Shown here: positions 1 to 8,720 of the stretch, piece after piece
How positions within the stretch are numbered: position 1 is the first letter of the stretch
Layout of the letters: each line of letters begins with the position of its first letter
Source: Spongiactinospora sp. TRM90649
GTDB lineage: Bacteria > Actinomycetota > Actinomycetes > Streptosporangiales > Streptosporangiaceae
Direction: 5' to 3'
Assembly (NCBI RefSeq): GCF_029382225.1
Contig: NZ_JARLTC010000021.1
Location: forward strand, 1-64,000
Length of the DNA: 64,000 nucleotides
The notes under the pieces: generated by a model
Database searches by the model: none
What the model was told of the DNA's origin: nothing
The model's input: only the letters and a program-made list of their open reading frames with translations
Translations under genes and position numbers: made by a program

Positions 1-1068
1 CCGGGTCGCCGCGCGGCGGCGCCCCAGGCCCCGCGCCCGGCCGCCGCGGAGCAGGCCCCGCCGCCGCCCACGCCGCTGCCCTCCACCGGCGAGGCGCCCT
101 ACGTCACGCCGCTGGTCCGCAAGCTCGCGACCGAACACGGGGTCGACCTCGACTCGCTGAACGGCACGGGCGTCGGCGGCCGGATCCGCAAGCAGGACGT
201 GCTGGAGGCCGCGCGCAGCCGGCGTGAGCAGGCCTCGGCCGCCGCCGCGGCCCCGCAGCCCGCGCCGCAGGCGGCTCAGGCCGCCCCGCAGCAGGCCGCG
301 CCCGCGCCGGCTCCCGAGCCGGTGCAGGCTGACACCGCGCTGCGCGGCCGTACCGAGAAGATGTCCAGGCTGCGTCAGACCATCGCCAAGCGCACGGTCG
401 AGTCGCTGCAGACCTCGGCCCAGCTCACGACGGTCGTCGAGGTCGACGTCACCCGCATCGCGCGGCTGCGCGACCGCGCCAAGGCCGACTTCCTGCGCCG
501 CGAGGGCGTCAAGCTGTCGTTCCTGCCGTTCTTCGCGCTGGCCGCGGTCGAGGCGCTCAAGCAGCACCCGAAGCTCAACGCGGTGATCAACAGCGAGACC
601 AACGAGGTGACCTACCACGACGTCGAGCACCTCGGCATCGCGGTCGACGCCGAGAAGGGCCTCGCGGCGGTGACGGTGCGCGACGCCGGCGACCTGAACA
701 TGCCCGGCCTGGCGCGTAAGATCGCCGACCTGGCCGACCGGTTCCGCGCCAACAAGGTCAGCCCCGACGAGCTGGCCGGTGCCACGTTCACGCTCACCAA
801 CACCGGCAGCCGCGGCGCGCTGTTCGACACGCCGATCCTGTTCCAGCCGCAGGTCGGCATGCTGGGCACCGGCACGGTCGTCAAGCGGGCCGTCGTGGTG
901 GACGACCCCGACCTCGGCGAGGTCATCGCGGTCCGCTCGATGGTCTACCTGGCCCTGACCTACGACCACCGTCTGATCGACGGGGCCGACGCCGCCAGGT
1001 TCCTCACCACCATCAAGCGCCGCCTTGAGGAAGGCCGCTTCGAGAACCAGCTCGGCCTGCCCTCCTAG
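1..1068 (+). CDS. sucB: Dihydrolipoamide acyltransferase E2 of 2-oxoglutarate dehydrogenase (C-terminal part)
   Basis: The reading frame is already open at base 1, so the N-terminal lipoyl domain(s) lie outside the window. It starts inside an Ala/Pro-rich linker, followed by a peripheral subunit-binding domain (about bases 103-210, [10 protein letters not shown]...[11 protein letters not shown]) that docks E1/E3. A second Ala/Pro/Gln linker leads into the catalytic acyltransferase domain. The active-site motif [10 protein letters not shown] sits near the C-terminus and the protein ends in a typical GLPS tail. E2 transfers the succinyl group from lipoamide to CoA in the TCA cycle. The family is certain; the choice of 2-oxoglutarate over another 2-oxoacid dehydrogenase rests on general similarity and on the nearby lipoate genes lipB/lipA. 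Confidence 0.9.
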   Translation, partial: PGRRAAAPQAPRPAAAEQAPPPPTPLPSTGEAPYVTPLVRKLATEHGVDLDSLNGTGVGGRIRKQDVLEAARSRREQASAAAAAPQPAPQAAQAAPQQAAPAPAPEPVQADTALRGRTEKMSRLRQTIAKRTVESLQTSAQLTTVVEVDVTRIARLRDRAKADFLRREGVKLSFLPFFALAAVEALKQHPKLNAVINSETNEVTYHDVEHLGIAVDAEKGLAAVTVRDAGDLNMPGLARKIADLADRFRANKVSPDELAGATFTLTNTGSRGALFDTPILFQPQVGMLGTGTVVKRAVVVDDPDLGEVIAVRSMVYLALTYDHRLIDGADAARFLTTIKRRLEEGRFENQLGLPS

Positions 1069-1105
1069 GGCCGCCCCGCCCCCGGGCGGGCGAACAGACC
1101 GGCTA

Positions 1106-1148
1106 GCGGAAGCCGGGTCCGATGGACGCCATCGGCCCCGGCTTCCGC
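1106..1148 (+). terminator. Strong hairpin terminator after sucB
   Basis: Two long GC-rich arms (1106-1125 and 1129-1148) pair almost perfectly around a 3-nt loop, 38 nt after the sucB stop. There is no long T-tract, as is usual in high-GC actinomycetes. Confidence 0.8.
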
Positions 1149-1166
1149 CGTTTCCACCGCAATTTC

Positions 1167-1196
1167 ACATGCAGCCTGTACGTACAGGCTGCATGT
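1167..1196. promoter_or_regulatory. 30-bp perfect palindrome, probable TetR operator
   Basis: Positions 1167-1181 are the exact reverse complement of 1182-1196 (half-site ACATGCAGCCTGTAC). It lies 16 bp before the ATG of the 1213 gene, which is followed by a TetR gene. Uninterrupted dyads of this size overlapping a promoter or leader are typical TetR-family operators, so autoregulation of the two-gene operon is inferred. Confidence 0.65.
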
Positions 1197-1212
1197 ATGT
1201 AATGCTGCCCTC

Positions 1213-1899
1213 ATGACCGACTTAACCGAACGCCCCTTCGCGCCCGATCTCACCCCGCGACAGGCCGTGGACGGCCTGCTGGACCAGTACGCGGCCTTCG
1301 CCGACCTCATCGGCGGCCTGTCCCGCGAGGAACTCGACGCCCCCACCCGCTGCGCCGCCTGGGCCGTGCGCGACGTGGCCGCGCACGTCCTCGGCGGAGC
1401 GGCCGACACCGTCGCGCTGACCATCGGCACCCGCAGCCCCGACGAGCAGGCCGCGGCCCTGCGCGACACCCCCGACCTCGCCGCCGCCCTGCGCGAGGCC
1501 GTCGCCGGCCTCAAGCCCCTGCTGGCCGGCGCGGAGGCGGCGTGGGAGCAGCCGATCCCGGCCGTCCGGCGCACGCTCGGCGACGGCGTGCGCGTCCTTT
1601 GGTACGACACCTACGTCCACGACGACGACGTACGCGTGGCGACGGGCCGCCCCAGCGACCGCGGCCCCGGCCTCACCGCCTCGGTCGCCTGGATGGACGG
1701 AGAGCTCCGCTCGCGCGGCTGGGGACCCGCCGTCCTCGACCTGCCCGGCTTCGGTCAGCGCCGCTACGGCGACCCCGCCCCCGGCGTCACGCCCGTGCGC
1801 GCCGACCCGTTGGAGTTCCTGCTCACCGCCGCCGGAAGACGGGACCCCGCGCTGCTCGGCCTGGACGAGAAGGTGAACATCCATCGCGCTGCGCGGTGA
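1213..1899 (+). CDS. DinB/maleylpyruvate isomerase-family mycothiol-dependent protein (TIGR03086-like)
   Basis: A 228-aa protein with the layout of actinobacterial mycothiol-dependent maleylpyruvate isomerase-like enzymes. It has an N-terminal DinB-like helical bundle (LLDQYAAFADLIGGLSREEL, then TRCAAWAVRDVAAHVLGG) and a C-terminal part with the GFGQRRYGDP segment. Family members bind a divalent metal through His residues and use mycothiol or act on xenobiotics; the substrate here is unknown. It starts 16 bp after a 30-bp palindrome and is followed after 16 bp by a TetR gene, so the pair probably forms a self-regulated operon. Family assignment is good; the reaction is not predictable. Confidence 0.75.
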   Translation: MTDLTERPFAPDLTPRQAVDGLLDQYAAFADLIGGLSREELDAPTRCAAWAVRDVAAHVLGGAADTVALTIGTRSPDEQAAALRDTPDLAAALREAVAGLKPLLAGAEAAWEQPIPAVRRTLGDGVRVLWYDTYVHDDDVRVATGRPSDRGPGLTASVAWMDGELRSRGWGPAVLDLPGFGQRRYGDPAPGVTPVRADPLEFLLTAAGRRDPALLGLDEKVNIHRAAR

Positions 1900-1915
1900 T
1901 CCCTACCATGGGTGC

Positions 1916-2518
1916 ATGCGCAACCGGAAGGTGGAACAGGGCGAGGCGACGCGCGGCGCGCTCGTGGACGCCGCGATCGCCCTCTTCACGGAGAAGGGAT
2001 ACGCCGACTCCTCCACCGGCGAGATCGTCACCCGGGCCAACGTCACCCGGGGCGCCCTCTATCACCACTTCGCGGACAAGGAGCAGGTCTTCCGCGCCGC
2101 GCTGAGCGCGATCGAGGCCGACATCCACGACCGGGTCCTCGCGGCCACGACCGCCGTCGGCGGCGACGCGGCGGCAGGCCTGCGCGCCGGGGTCGACGCC
2201 TTCCTCGACGCCTGCCTGGAGCCCGCCGTCCAGCGGATCCTGCTGCGCGAGGGCCCCTCCGTGCTCGGCTGGGCCGACCCGGCGTACCAGTCCCCCCGCT
2301 GCGCCCGCCACCTGCTCACCTCGGGCATCGAGAAGGCGGTCGAGACGGGCATGTTCGCGCCCCAGCCCGCCGGGCCCCTGTCGGAGCTGCTCTACGGCGG
2401 GCTGATGCGGGCGGGGCTGGTCATCGCCGAGGCAGACGACCCGGCCGCCGCGCGGGCCGCCCTGGGAGCCGCCACGCACCGCCTGCTCGACGCCCTGGCC
2501 GTCGCCCGCTGCACGTAG
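1916..2518 (+). CDS. TetR/AcrR-family transcriptional regulator
   Basis: A 200-aa regulator with an N-terminal TetR HTH: ALVDAAIALFTEKGYADSST, then EIVTRANVTRGALYHHFADKEQVF (residues ~12-60). A divergent helical ligand-binding domain follows. The C-terminal half resembles TetR_C domains with a QRILLREGPSVLGWADP-type segment. It is the second gene of an operon with the mycothiol-enzyme homologue 16 bp upstream. The perfect palindrome at 1167-1196 is the obvious candidate operator. The ligand is unknown. Confidence 0.88.
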   Translation: MRNRKVEQGEATRGALVDAAIALFTEKGYADSSTGEIVTRANVTRGALYHHFADKEQVFRAALSAIEADIHDRVLAATTAVGGDAAAGLRAGVDAFLDACLEPAVQRILLREGPSVLGWADPAYQSPRCARHLLTSGIEKAVETGMFAPQPAGPLSELLYGGLMRAGLVIAEADDPAAARAALGAATHRLLDALAVARCT

Positions 2519-2584
2519 CGGTCCCCCGCCCGGGAACTGCGTGCCTGCCGGACGATCACGGGGGCGAGGGCGTAGGTTGGCGGT

Positions 2585-3478
2585 ATGACGATCATCTTGA
2601 CGGGGGCGTCAGGTCTGCTCGGGTCCGCCCTGGGCGCCGCGCTGCGCGACGACGGGCACCGGGTCGTCCGCCTGGTGCGCAGGGCGGCGCAGGGCCAGGA
2701 CGAATCGTTCTGGAACCCGGCGGAGGGCCTGATCGACCCCGGCGCACTGGAGGGCGCGCGGGCGGTGGTCCACCTGGCGGGGGCGGGCATCGGCGACCGC
2801 CGCTGGACCGACGCCTACAAGCGGGAGATCGTGCGTAGCCGGGTCGAGGGCACCCGCACGCTGGTCGACGCGCTGAGCGGGCTGAACCGCAAGCCGGAGC
2901 GCCTGCTGTCGGCCTCGGGCATCCATTTCTACGGCGACACCGGCGACCGGATCGTGGACGAGTCCGATCCGGCGGGTCAGGGCTTCCTGCCCGACCTGGT
3001 GGTCCGCTGGGAGGCCGAGGCGCAGCGGGCCGCGGCGGCCGGGATCGGGGTGACCACCCTGCGCAGCGGGCTGGTGCTCAGCGCGTCGGGCGGTTCGCTG
3101 GCCCGGATGCTGCCCGTCTTCAAACTCGGACTGGGTGCGCCGATGGGGTCGGGCAGACAGTTCTGGTCGTGGGTGAGCCTCGAAGATTGGGTGGGCTCTG
3201 TCCGATACATCCTACAGAAACCCGAAATAACTGGGCCGGTCAATGTGACTTCCCCTAACCCGGTGAACAATGTAGATTTCACTCGGTCCCTGGCCAAGGC
3301 GCTGCGTCGTCCGACGCTGCCACTCGGCGTACCGCCGGTCGCGCTCCGCCTGGCATTGGGGGGCTTCGCCGACGAGGGCATCCTGGCGGGGCCCCGGGCC
3401 ATCCCGCGCAGACTGACGGAAAGCGGCTACCTATTTCGCCATAAGTCTATCAACGAAGCGTTCTCCGCAATACTCTAA
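2585..3478 (+). CDS. TIGR01777-family NAD(P)-dependent epimerase/oxidoreductase
   Basis: A 297-aa extended SDR-like protein. It has the N-terminal Rossmann glycine motif TGASGLLGSALG (residues ~5-16), VVHLAGAGIGDRRW at the second strand, and the family's SASGIHFYGDTGD segment. C-terminal features include FKLGLGAPMGSGRQFWSWVSLEDW and a GPVNVTSPNPVNN motif typical of TIGR01777/SulA-type cell-division-inhibitor homologues. The physiological substrate of the family is unknown. The last third (about 3180-3300 and 3420-3478) is noticeably less GC-rich than the front. It is a probable single gene, 66 bp after the TetR gene. Confidence 0.85.
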   Translation: MTIILTGASGLLGSALGAALRDDGHRVVRLVRRAAQGQDESFWNPAEGLIDPGALEGARAVVHLAGAGIGDRRWTDAYKREIVRSRVEGTRTLVDALSGLNRKPERLLSASGIHFYGDTGDRIVDESDPAGQGFLPDLVVRWEAEAQRAAAAGIGVTTLRSGLVLSASGGSLARMLPVFKLGLGAPMGSGRQFWSWVSLEDWVGSVRYILQKPEITGPVNVTSPNPVNNVDFTRSLAKALRRPTLPLGVPPVALRLALGGFADEGILAGPRAIPRRLTESGYLFRHKSINEAFSAIL

Positions 3479-3515
3479 TTCACTCATTCATATGTCACCC
3501 ATTATGGAGAGCCGT

Positions 3516-4253
3516 ATGAGCAGGGCCGGTCAATCCCATATCCTCGCCATCGGCGGTGGATCGTTCCGACAGATGCGCTGCTACGCGTTCTGGGAGCCAA
3601 GTCCCCTGATGAGGTACGCACTGGACCTCACCGGTCAGGACCGCCCGAAGCTCGGCCTGGTGGCGACCGCGGTCGGCGACGACACCGATGTGCTGGCGAA
3701 GATGTACGGCGCATTCCAGAAATTCGACGTCGAGCTCAGCCACCTGACGGTCTTCCCGATGCCCAACGTCGAAGATCCCCGGGAATGGATCCTCGAACAG
3801 GACGCCATCTACGTCACCGGCGGCAGCGTGGCCAACCTGGGGGCGCTGTGGCAGGCGCACGGGCTCAACGAGGCGTTCGCCGAGGCGTGGCGGGCCGGCG
3901 TGGTCCTCTCCGGGCAGAGCGCGGGGGCGCTGTGCTGGCACGTCGGCGGCAACACCGACTCCTTCGGCCCGGAACTGCGCCCGTGGGCGGAGGGGCTGGC
4001 CCTGCTCCCCTACTCCTGCGGCGTGCACTACAACTCCGAGCCGCAGCGGCGGCCCCTGCTGCACCAGTCGATCGCCTCGGGCGAGCTGCCGACCGGTTAC
4101 GCGGCCGACGAGGGCGTGGCGCTGCACTACGTGGGCACCGAGTTCGTGCAGGCGGTGACCATCGACCCGAACGGCTACGCCTACCGCGTCGAGGCGGACG
4201 GCACGGGCGGCGTCAAGGAGTTGCGCATCGAGCCGCGGTTGCTCACCTCCTGA
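3516..4253 (+). CDS. Peptidase E-like (family S51) serine hydrolase
   Basis: A type-1 glutamine-amidotransferase-fold protein of the S51 peptidase family, about 245 aa. The nucleophile elbow is LSGQSAGALCW and a catalytic-His candidate sits in GVHYNSEPQRR. The N-terminus reads LAIGGGSFRQMR with PKLGLVATAVGDD, as in peptidase E (Asp-X dipeptidase) homologues. Three in-frame ATGs exist (3492, 3504, 3516); GGAGAG directly upstream favours 3516. This actinobacterial subgroup has no established substrate. It sits alone before lipB. Confidence 0.82.
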   Translation: MSRAGQSHILAIGGGSFRQMRCYAFWEPSPLMRYALDLTGQDRPKLGLVATAVGDDTDVLAKMYGAFQKFDVELSHLTVFPMPNVEDPREWILEQDAIYVTGGSVANLGALWQAHGLNEAFAEAWRAGVVLSGQSAGALCWHVGGNTDSFGPELRPWAEGLALLPYSCGVHYNSEPQRRPLLHQSIASGELPTGYAADEGVALHYVGTEFVQAVTIDPNGYAYRVEADGTGGVKELRIEPRLLTS

Positions 4254-4293
4254 GTACTACCCTGGTGGCGTGAGGGAACGACACAATCGGCAC

Positions 4294-5013
4294 ATGCGCC
4301 CCACCTTGCCCGCCGTCCCCACCGTCGCGCCCCGCTCTCGCGGCGACGGCGGCTCGCTGGCGATCGTGCGCCTCGGTGTCGACGTCCCCTATGAGCAGGC
4401 GTGGGAGTTCCAGCGCCGCATCCACGCCGGAAGGGTGAGCGGCGCCGCCCCCGACGCCTGCATGATGCTCGAACACGCGCCGGTCTACACCGCGGGCCGG
4501 CGCACCGCCCCGCACGAGCGTCCCGCCGACGGCACCCCCGTGATCGACGTCGACCGGGGCGGGCGGATGACCTGGCACGGCCCGGGGCAACTGGTCGGCT
4601 ACCCGATCATCAAGCTGTCCTCCGCGCTCGGCGTCGACGGCTATGTCCGGCTGCTGGAAGACGTGCTCATCCAGGTGTGCGCCGACTTCGGCGTCGCCGT
4701 CCGGCGCGTGCCCGGCCGCAGCGGGGTCTGGGTCGGCGAGGGCGACGACGCCCGAGGCGTCGGGGCCATCGGGATCCGCTTCAGCCAGGGCGTCACCATG
4801 CACGGGTTCGCGCTCAACTGCGCGACCGACGTGAGCTGGTTCGACCGCATCGTGCCGTGCGGGATCGAGGGCGCGCGGGTGACCTCGCTCTCGGCCGAGA
4901 CCGGCCGCCGGATCGTGGTGGACGAGGTCGTCCCGTACGCGGAGAAGCGTCTCGCCGAGGCGCTGGGCGCCGAGCCGTACGACTTGCCGGAAGAAGACGT
5001 TCTGCGGCCATGA
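4294..5013 (+). CDS. lipB: Octanoyltransferase LipB with lysine-to-glycine change at the catalytic dyad
   Basis: LipB transfers octanoyl from acyl carrier protein to lipoyl domains, the first step of lipoate synthesis. The family hallmarks are present: VDRGGRMTWHGPGQLVGYPI, GVTMHGFALN and the VPCGI segment with the acyl-accepting Cys (codon 4858-4860). The catalytic lysine of LipB (K142 of M. tuberculosis, in RKVAAIG; K135 of E. coli) aligns with a glycine here (RGVGAIG, codon 4756-4758 = GGC). This could impair the enzyme or mean that another residue takes over. A GTG at 4270 is an alternative start; neither start has a clear ribosome-binding site. lipA is the second gene downstream. Family assignment is certain; activity is questionable. 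Confidence 0.9.
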   Translation: MRPTLPAVPTVAPRSRGDGGSLAIVRLGVDVPYEQAWEFQRRIHAGRVSGAAPDACMMLEHAPVYTAGRRTAPHERPADGTPVIDVDRGGRMTWHGPGQLVGYPIIKLSSALGVDGYVRLLEDVLIQVCADFGVAVRRVPGRSGVWVGEGDDARGVGAIGIRFSQGVTMHGFALNCATDVSWFDRIVPCGIEGARVTSLSAETGRRIVVDEVVPYAEKRLAEALGAEPYDLPEEDVLRP

Positions 5014-5052
5014 TCTCCTGACATCTCCTCTATCGGCTGTCATGCTGGTCGG

Positions 5053-6075
5053 ATGGCTGCCCCCAGGACCATGGCCTCTCCGGCGCCGTCCGCCGAAGCC
5101 GCCGACTGGGCACGGCGAATCGCCGCCTATCTGCTCGCCTCCATCGTGCATCTGAGCACGCTCGCCTTCCTGGCGACCGGCGTCTGGACGATCGTCCGCG
5201 CCCCGCAGTACCTCTTCTCCTGGCTGTTCGGCGGGCTGCTCACCGCCATCGGCGTCACCCTGCGCCCCAGGACGGCCCGCGCGGCCCGGGACGCCGAGCC
5301 GCTGGACCCGGCCGCGACCCCCCGCCTGCACGCCGCCGCCTCACGCGTGGCCGCCCGGATGGGCGTCCCCGAACCTGAGATGATCATGATCCGGGACCTC
5401 GCGGTCGGCGCGTCCTACGAGAGGATCGGGCTGCGGCGCAGGCGCGTGCTCACCATCGGGCTGCCGCTGTGGCTGGCGTTCGACCCCGGCCACCGGGTGG
5501 CCCTGCTGGCCAAGGCGTTCTCCAGGGGGAACGAGACCGACGACCTGGTCCTCGGCGGCGCCCTGGCGACGCTCGGCGAATGGCGCGGCGCGCTGCTGGC
5601 CAGCGCCCCGCTCACCTCGCGCGAGGAGGCCAACCGGCAGATGCAGATGACGCTCGGCGCGTTCGCCCCCGACACCTCCTACGAGGTCGCGGGGTTCTTC
5701 GGCCGGGTGCTCGGGCGGGTGCTGGGCGGGCCGGTGCTGCTGATCGAGCACGTGCTGCGGCGCATGGTGCGCGGCGGCGAGCGCCGCGCCACCGAGGAGG
5801 CGGCCCGGCGGGCGGCCCTGGCGGCCACGCCGGCCGCGCTCGCGGGTGTGGAGCAGGCCATGGCCGCGCCCGGGAGGCTGATCACCCCGCTGCACTCCGC
5901 CGCGCTGCGCGGCGAGAAGGCCCCCGTCGTACGGCAGGTCGCCCTGGAGCGCGCCGCGGACTCCCCCGGCACCGCCGCCGACGACCTGCTGACCGAGGGC
6001 GAGTCCGCCGCGGTGGACGACGAGCTGCTCCCCCACTACACCCGCGCCCTGCCCGGTCTCGGCCTGCTCGGCTGA
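5053..6075 (+). CDS. M48-like membrane protein lacking the HExxH zinc motif
   Basis: A 340-aa protein with two N-terminal hydrophobic segments (residues ~25-75), then a domain resembling actinobacterial M48 (HtpX/Ste24-like) metallopeptidases: VGASYERIGLRRRRVLTIGLPLWLAFDPGHRVALLA. Where active homologues carry HELGHxVNGD, this protein reads KAFSRGNET (residues 154-162), so all three motif residues are lost. No ExxxD-type third ligand is apparent in the later ERRATEEAARRA region. It is therefore best read as a catalytically dead M48 homologue (pseudoprotease), perhaps a scaffold or regulator. It lies between lipB and lipA, all on one strand with gaps of 39 and 74 bp. Confidence 0.7.
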   Translation: MAAPRTMASPAPSAEAADWARRIAAYLLASIVHLSTLAFLATGVWTIVRAPQYLFSWLFGGLLTAIGVTLRPRTARAARDAEPLDPAATPRLHAAASRVAARMGVPEPEMIMIRDLAVGASYERIGLRRRRVLTIGLPLWLAFDPGHRVALLAKAFSRGNETDDLVLGGALATLGEWRGALLASAPLTSREEANRQMQMTLGAFAPDTSYEVAGFFGRVLGRVLGGPVLLIEHVLRRMVRGGERRATEEAARRAALAATPAALAGVEQAMAAPGRLITPLHSAALRGEKAPVVRQVALERAADSPGTAADDLLTEGESAAVDDELLPHYTRALPGLGLLG

Positions 6076-6149
6076 CGCCCGCGACGCCCGAAAAGCGTAG
6101 GGGCAGGACCCCGTCGAGCCCGCGCCCGGCAGGGACATAAGCTGGATGC

Positions 6150-7085
6150 GTGACCGTTGCTCCTGATGGCCGAAAGCTCCTCCGCCTTGAGGTGCGAAAC
6201 AGCCAGACCCCGATCGAGCGCAAGCCCCCCTGGATCAAGACCAGGCTGAAGACGGGCCCCGAATACACCGCGCTGAAATCGCTGGTGCGGCGCGAGGGCC
6301 TGCACACGGTCTGTGAGGAAGCGGGCTGTCCCAACATCTACGAGTGCTGGGAGGATCGCGAGGCGACCTTCCTCATCGGCGGCGACCAGTGCACCCGGCG
6401 CTGCGACTTCTGCCTGATCGACACCGGCAAGCCCGCCGGCTACGACCGGGACGAGCCGCGCCGGGTGGCCGAGTCCGTCCAGCGGATGGGGCTGCGCTAC
6501 GCCACGGTGACCGGCGTCGCCCGCGACGACCTCCCCGACGGCGCGTCCTGGCTGTACGCCGAGACCGCCAGGCAGATCCACGCGGCGGTGCCCGGTTGCG
6601 GCGTCGAGCTGCTGGTGCCCGACTTCAACGGTGAGCGCGGGCTGCTGGAAGAGGTCTTCTCCAGCGCTCCCGAGGTGTTCGCGCACAACGTCGAGACCGT
6701 CCCGCGGATCTTCAAGCGGATCCGCCCCGGGTTCCGTTACGACCGTTCGCTGGGGGTGCTCACGATGGCCCGCGAGGCCGGGCTGGTCACCAAGTCGAAC
6801 CTCATCCTGGGGATGGGCGAGACCCGTGACGAGATCGTCGAGGCGATGCGCGACCTGCACGAGGCCGGTTGCGACCTGCTGACCCTCACCCAGTACCTGC
6901 GGCCCTCCCCGCGCCACCATCCGGTGGACCGCTGGGTCAAGCCGGAGGAGTTCGTCGAGCTGCAGGGCGAGGCCGAGCGGATCGGCTTCGCGGGCGTGCT
7001 GTCCGGCCCGTTGGTCCGCTCGTCCTACCGGGCGGGCAGACTTTACCAGCAGGCCGTCGAATCCCGCCAGACCACCACGGGCTAG
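6150..7085 (+). CDS. lipA: Lipoyl synthase, radical SAM
   Basis: A 311-aa lipoyl synthase that inserts two sulfurs into octanoyl-lipoyl domains. The radical SAM cluster motif CTRRCDFC gives C81, C85 and C88. The N-terminal auxiliary-cluster cysteines are in [13 protein letters not shown]. The conserved C-terminal RSSYRAG segment provides the Ser that ligates the auxiliary cluster. SNLILGMGE and [12 protein letters not shown] are also typical. It starts with GTG at 6150. Product consumers in this window include the E2 subunit SucB at the left edge. Confidence 0.96.
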   Translation: MTVAPDGRKLLRLEVRNSQTPIERKPPWIKTRLKTGPEYTALKSLVRREGLHTVCEEAGCPNIYECWEDREATFLIGGDQCTRRCDFCLIDTGKPAGYDRDEPRRVAESVQRMGLRYATVTGVARDDLPDGASWLYAETARQIHAAVPGCGVELLVPDFNGERGLLEEVFSSAPEVFAHNVETVPRIFKRIRPGFRYDRSLGVLTMAREAGLVTKSNLILGMGETRDEIVEAMRDLHEAGCDLLTLTQYLRPSPRHHPVDRWVKPEEFVELQGEAERIGFAGVLSGPLVRSSYRAGRLYQQAVESRQTTTG

Positions 7086-7176
7086 AGGTTCGCGCCCACC
7101 GTTCCCGGTCCCCGGTCCCATCCGGAGGCCGGGTTCGTTTTCGCCTGCTGACCGTCCCGTTTGTATGCTTCGTTAC

Positions 7177-7881
7177 ATGGCGAAGAAGCCCTCAGACCCC
7201 GCGAACGCAGACCGCCCGGGGCGTATGAAGCAGCTCCGGATGATCGCGCAGATCATCAAACAGGCGAATCCCAAGTGGATGCCCATCGTCTACGCGTCCG
7301 CGCTGGGCACGTTCGCCCTGGCAGTGGTGATCGGTGTCGTCACCGGCTGGTTCTGGTACATGCTCGTGCTGGGCATCCCGCTGGCACTGATCGTCGGCCT
7401 GGTCATCTTCGGCCAGTTCGCGCAGCGCGCCCAGTACAGCCTGCTCGACGGCCAGCTCGGCGCCGCGGCGGCGATCCTGCAGAGCATGCGCGGCAAGTGG
7501 GACGTCACGCCCGCCGTGGCGGTCAACCGCGACCAGGACGTCATCCACCGCGTGGTCGGCTTCCCCGGCATCGTGCTGGTGTCGGAAGGCCCCGGCTCGC
7601 GCGTGCAGCGGATGCTCGTGGCGGAGAAGAAGCGCCTGCAGCGCGTCGCCATGGAGGTGCCCGTCTACGACGTGCAGTGCGGCGACGGCGAGGGCCAGAT
7701 CCCGCTGCCCAAGCTGCAGCGCCACCTGATGAAGCTGCCGCGCAACCTGAAGAAGCCCGCCGTGGAAGAGGTCAAGTCCCGGCTGCGGGCGCTGCCGCAG
7801 AACATCCCGGTGCCCAAGGGCCCGATGCCGCGCAACGCGCGGATGCCGCGCGGCGGCGGTCCCCGGCCCAAGATCCGTTGA
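7177..7881 (+). CDS. DUF4191 integral membrane protein
   Basis: A 234-aa protein with a basic N-terminus (MAKKPSDPANADRPGRMKQLRMI), two adjacent membrane helices (residues ~35-80) and a conserved cytosolic domain (LLDGQLGAAAAILQSMRGKW, then VSEGPGSRVQRMLVAEKKR). This matches the actinobacterial DUF4191 family, usually encoded immediately after lipA. Function is unknown. An ATG at 7165 is in frame, but 7177 gives the conserved start. The stop overlaps the TTG start of the next gene, implying coupling. Confidence 0.85.
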   Translation: MAKKPSDPANADRPGRMKQLRMIAQIIKQANPKWMPIVYASALGTFALAVVIGVVTGWFWYMLVLGIPLALIVGLVIFGQFAQRAQYSLLDGQLGAAAAILQSMRGKWDVTPAVAVNRDQDVIHRVVGFPGIVLVSEGPGSRVQRMLVAEKKRLQRVAMEVPVYDVQCGDGEGQIPLPKLQRHLMKLPRNLKKPAVEEVKSRLRALPQNIPVPKGPMPRNARMPRGGGPRPKIR

Positions 7882-8678
7882 CGCCCGAGACCTACGGCGT
7901 CGCCCGCCGCGAGGTCGGCGCGGAGATCACCGCCCGCGCCAACCGGGGCTGGTGGGACTCCGCCGCCGACTGGTACCAGGGTGAGCACGGCGAGTTCCTG
8001 CGCGACGTGGGCTTCGTGTGGTGCCCCGAGGGGCTCGACGAGGCCGACGCGCGCCTGCTGGGCGACGTCGCGGGCCGCCGGGTGCTGGAGGTGGGCTGCG
8101 GCGCGGGACAGGCCGGGCGCTGGCTGACCTCTCAGGGCGCCCAGGCGGCCGGTTTCGATCTGTCGGCCAGGCAGCTCGCGCACTCCCGGCGGATCGACGA
8201 GGAGACCTCGGTGGCGCTGCCGTCGGTGCAGGCCGACGCGCGGCGGATGCCGTTCGCGGCGGAGAGCTTCGACCTGGCGTGCTCGGCGTTCGGGGCGCTG
8301 CCGTTCGTGGCGGACGCGGGGGCGGTGCTCGGTGAGGTGCGGCGGGTGCTGCGGCCGGGCGGGCTGTTCGTGTTCGCGGTGAGCCATCCGGTGCGGTGGG
8401 CGTTCCCCGACGACCCGGGGGCGCCGGGGCTGACGGCCGACCGGTCGTACTTCGACCGCACGCCGTACGTGGAGGTCGGCGCCGACGGCACGCCCGCCTA
8501 CGTCGAGCACCACCGCACGATGGGCGACTGGATCGGGCTGATCGTGGCGGCCGGGATGCGCGTCACCCGCCTGCTCGAACCCGAGTGGCCGCGCGGCCAC
8601 GATCGGGAGTGGGGCGGCTGGAGCCCGTTGCGCGGCGCCCACCTCCCGGGCACCGCGATCTTCACCTGCGCGCGCTGA
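7878..8678 (+). CDS. Class I SAM-dependent methyltransferase
   Basis: A 266-aa methyltransferase. Motif I is VLEVGCGAGQAGRWL, followed by the acidic FDLS after strand 2, FDLACSAFGALPFV and LRRVLRPGGLFVF-type post-motifs. The TTG at 7878 overlaps the TGA of the DUF4191 gene and is the only plausible early start in this frame. The C-terminal FTCAR end and the YVEHHRTMGDWIGLI segment resemble actinobacterial methyltransferases found beside lipA/DUF4191. Substrate unknown. Confidence 0.85.
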   Translation: MTPETYGVARREVGAEITARANRGWWDSAADWYQGEHGEFLRDVGFVWCPEGLDEADARLLGDVAGRRVLEVGCGAGQAGRWLTSQGAQAAGFDLSARQLAHSRRIDEETSVALPSVQADARRMPFAAESFDLACSAFGALPFVADAGAVLGEVRRVLRPGGLFVFAVSHPVRWAFPDDPGAPGLTADRSYFDRTPYVEVGADGTPAYVEHHRTMGDWIGLIVAAGMRVTRLLEPEWPRGHDREWGGWSPLRGAHLPGTAIFTCAR

Positions 8679-8720
8679 GCCGTCTGTCGGCGGCGCGGGT
8701 CAGGCGCGGGTCACAGCGGA

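Noticed and set aside
4243-5331. Minus-strand frame opposite lipB
   Set aside because: Antisense shadow; lipB motifs on the plus strand are clear.
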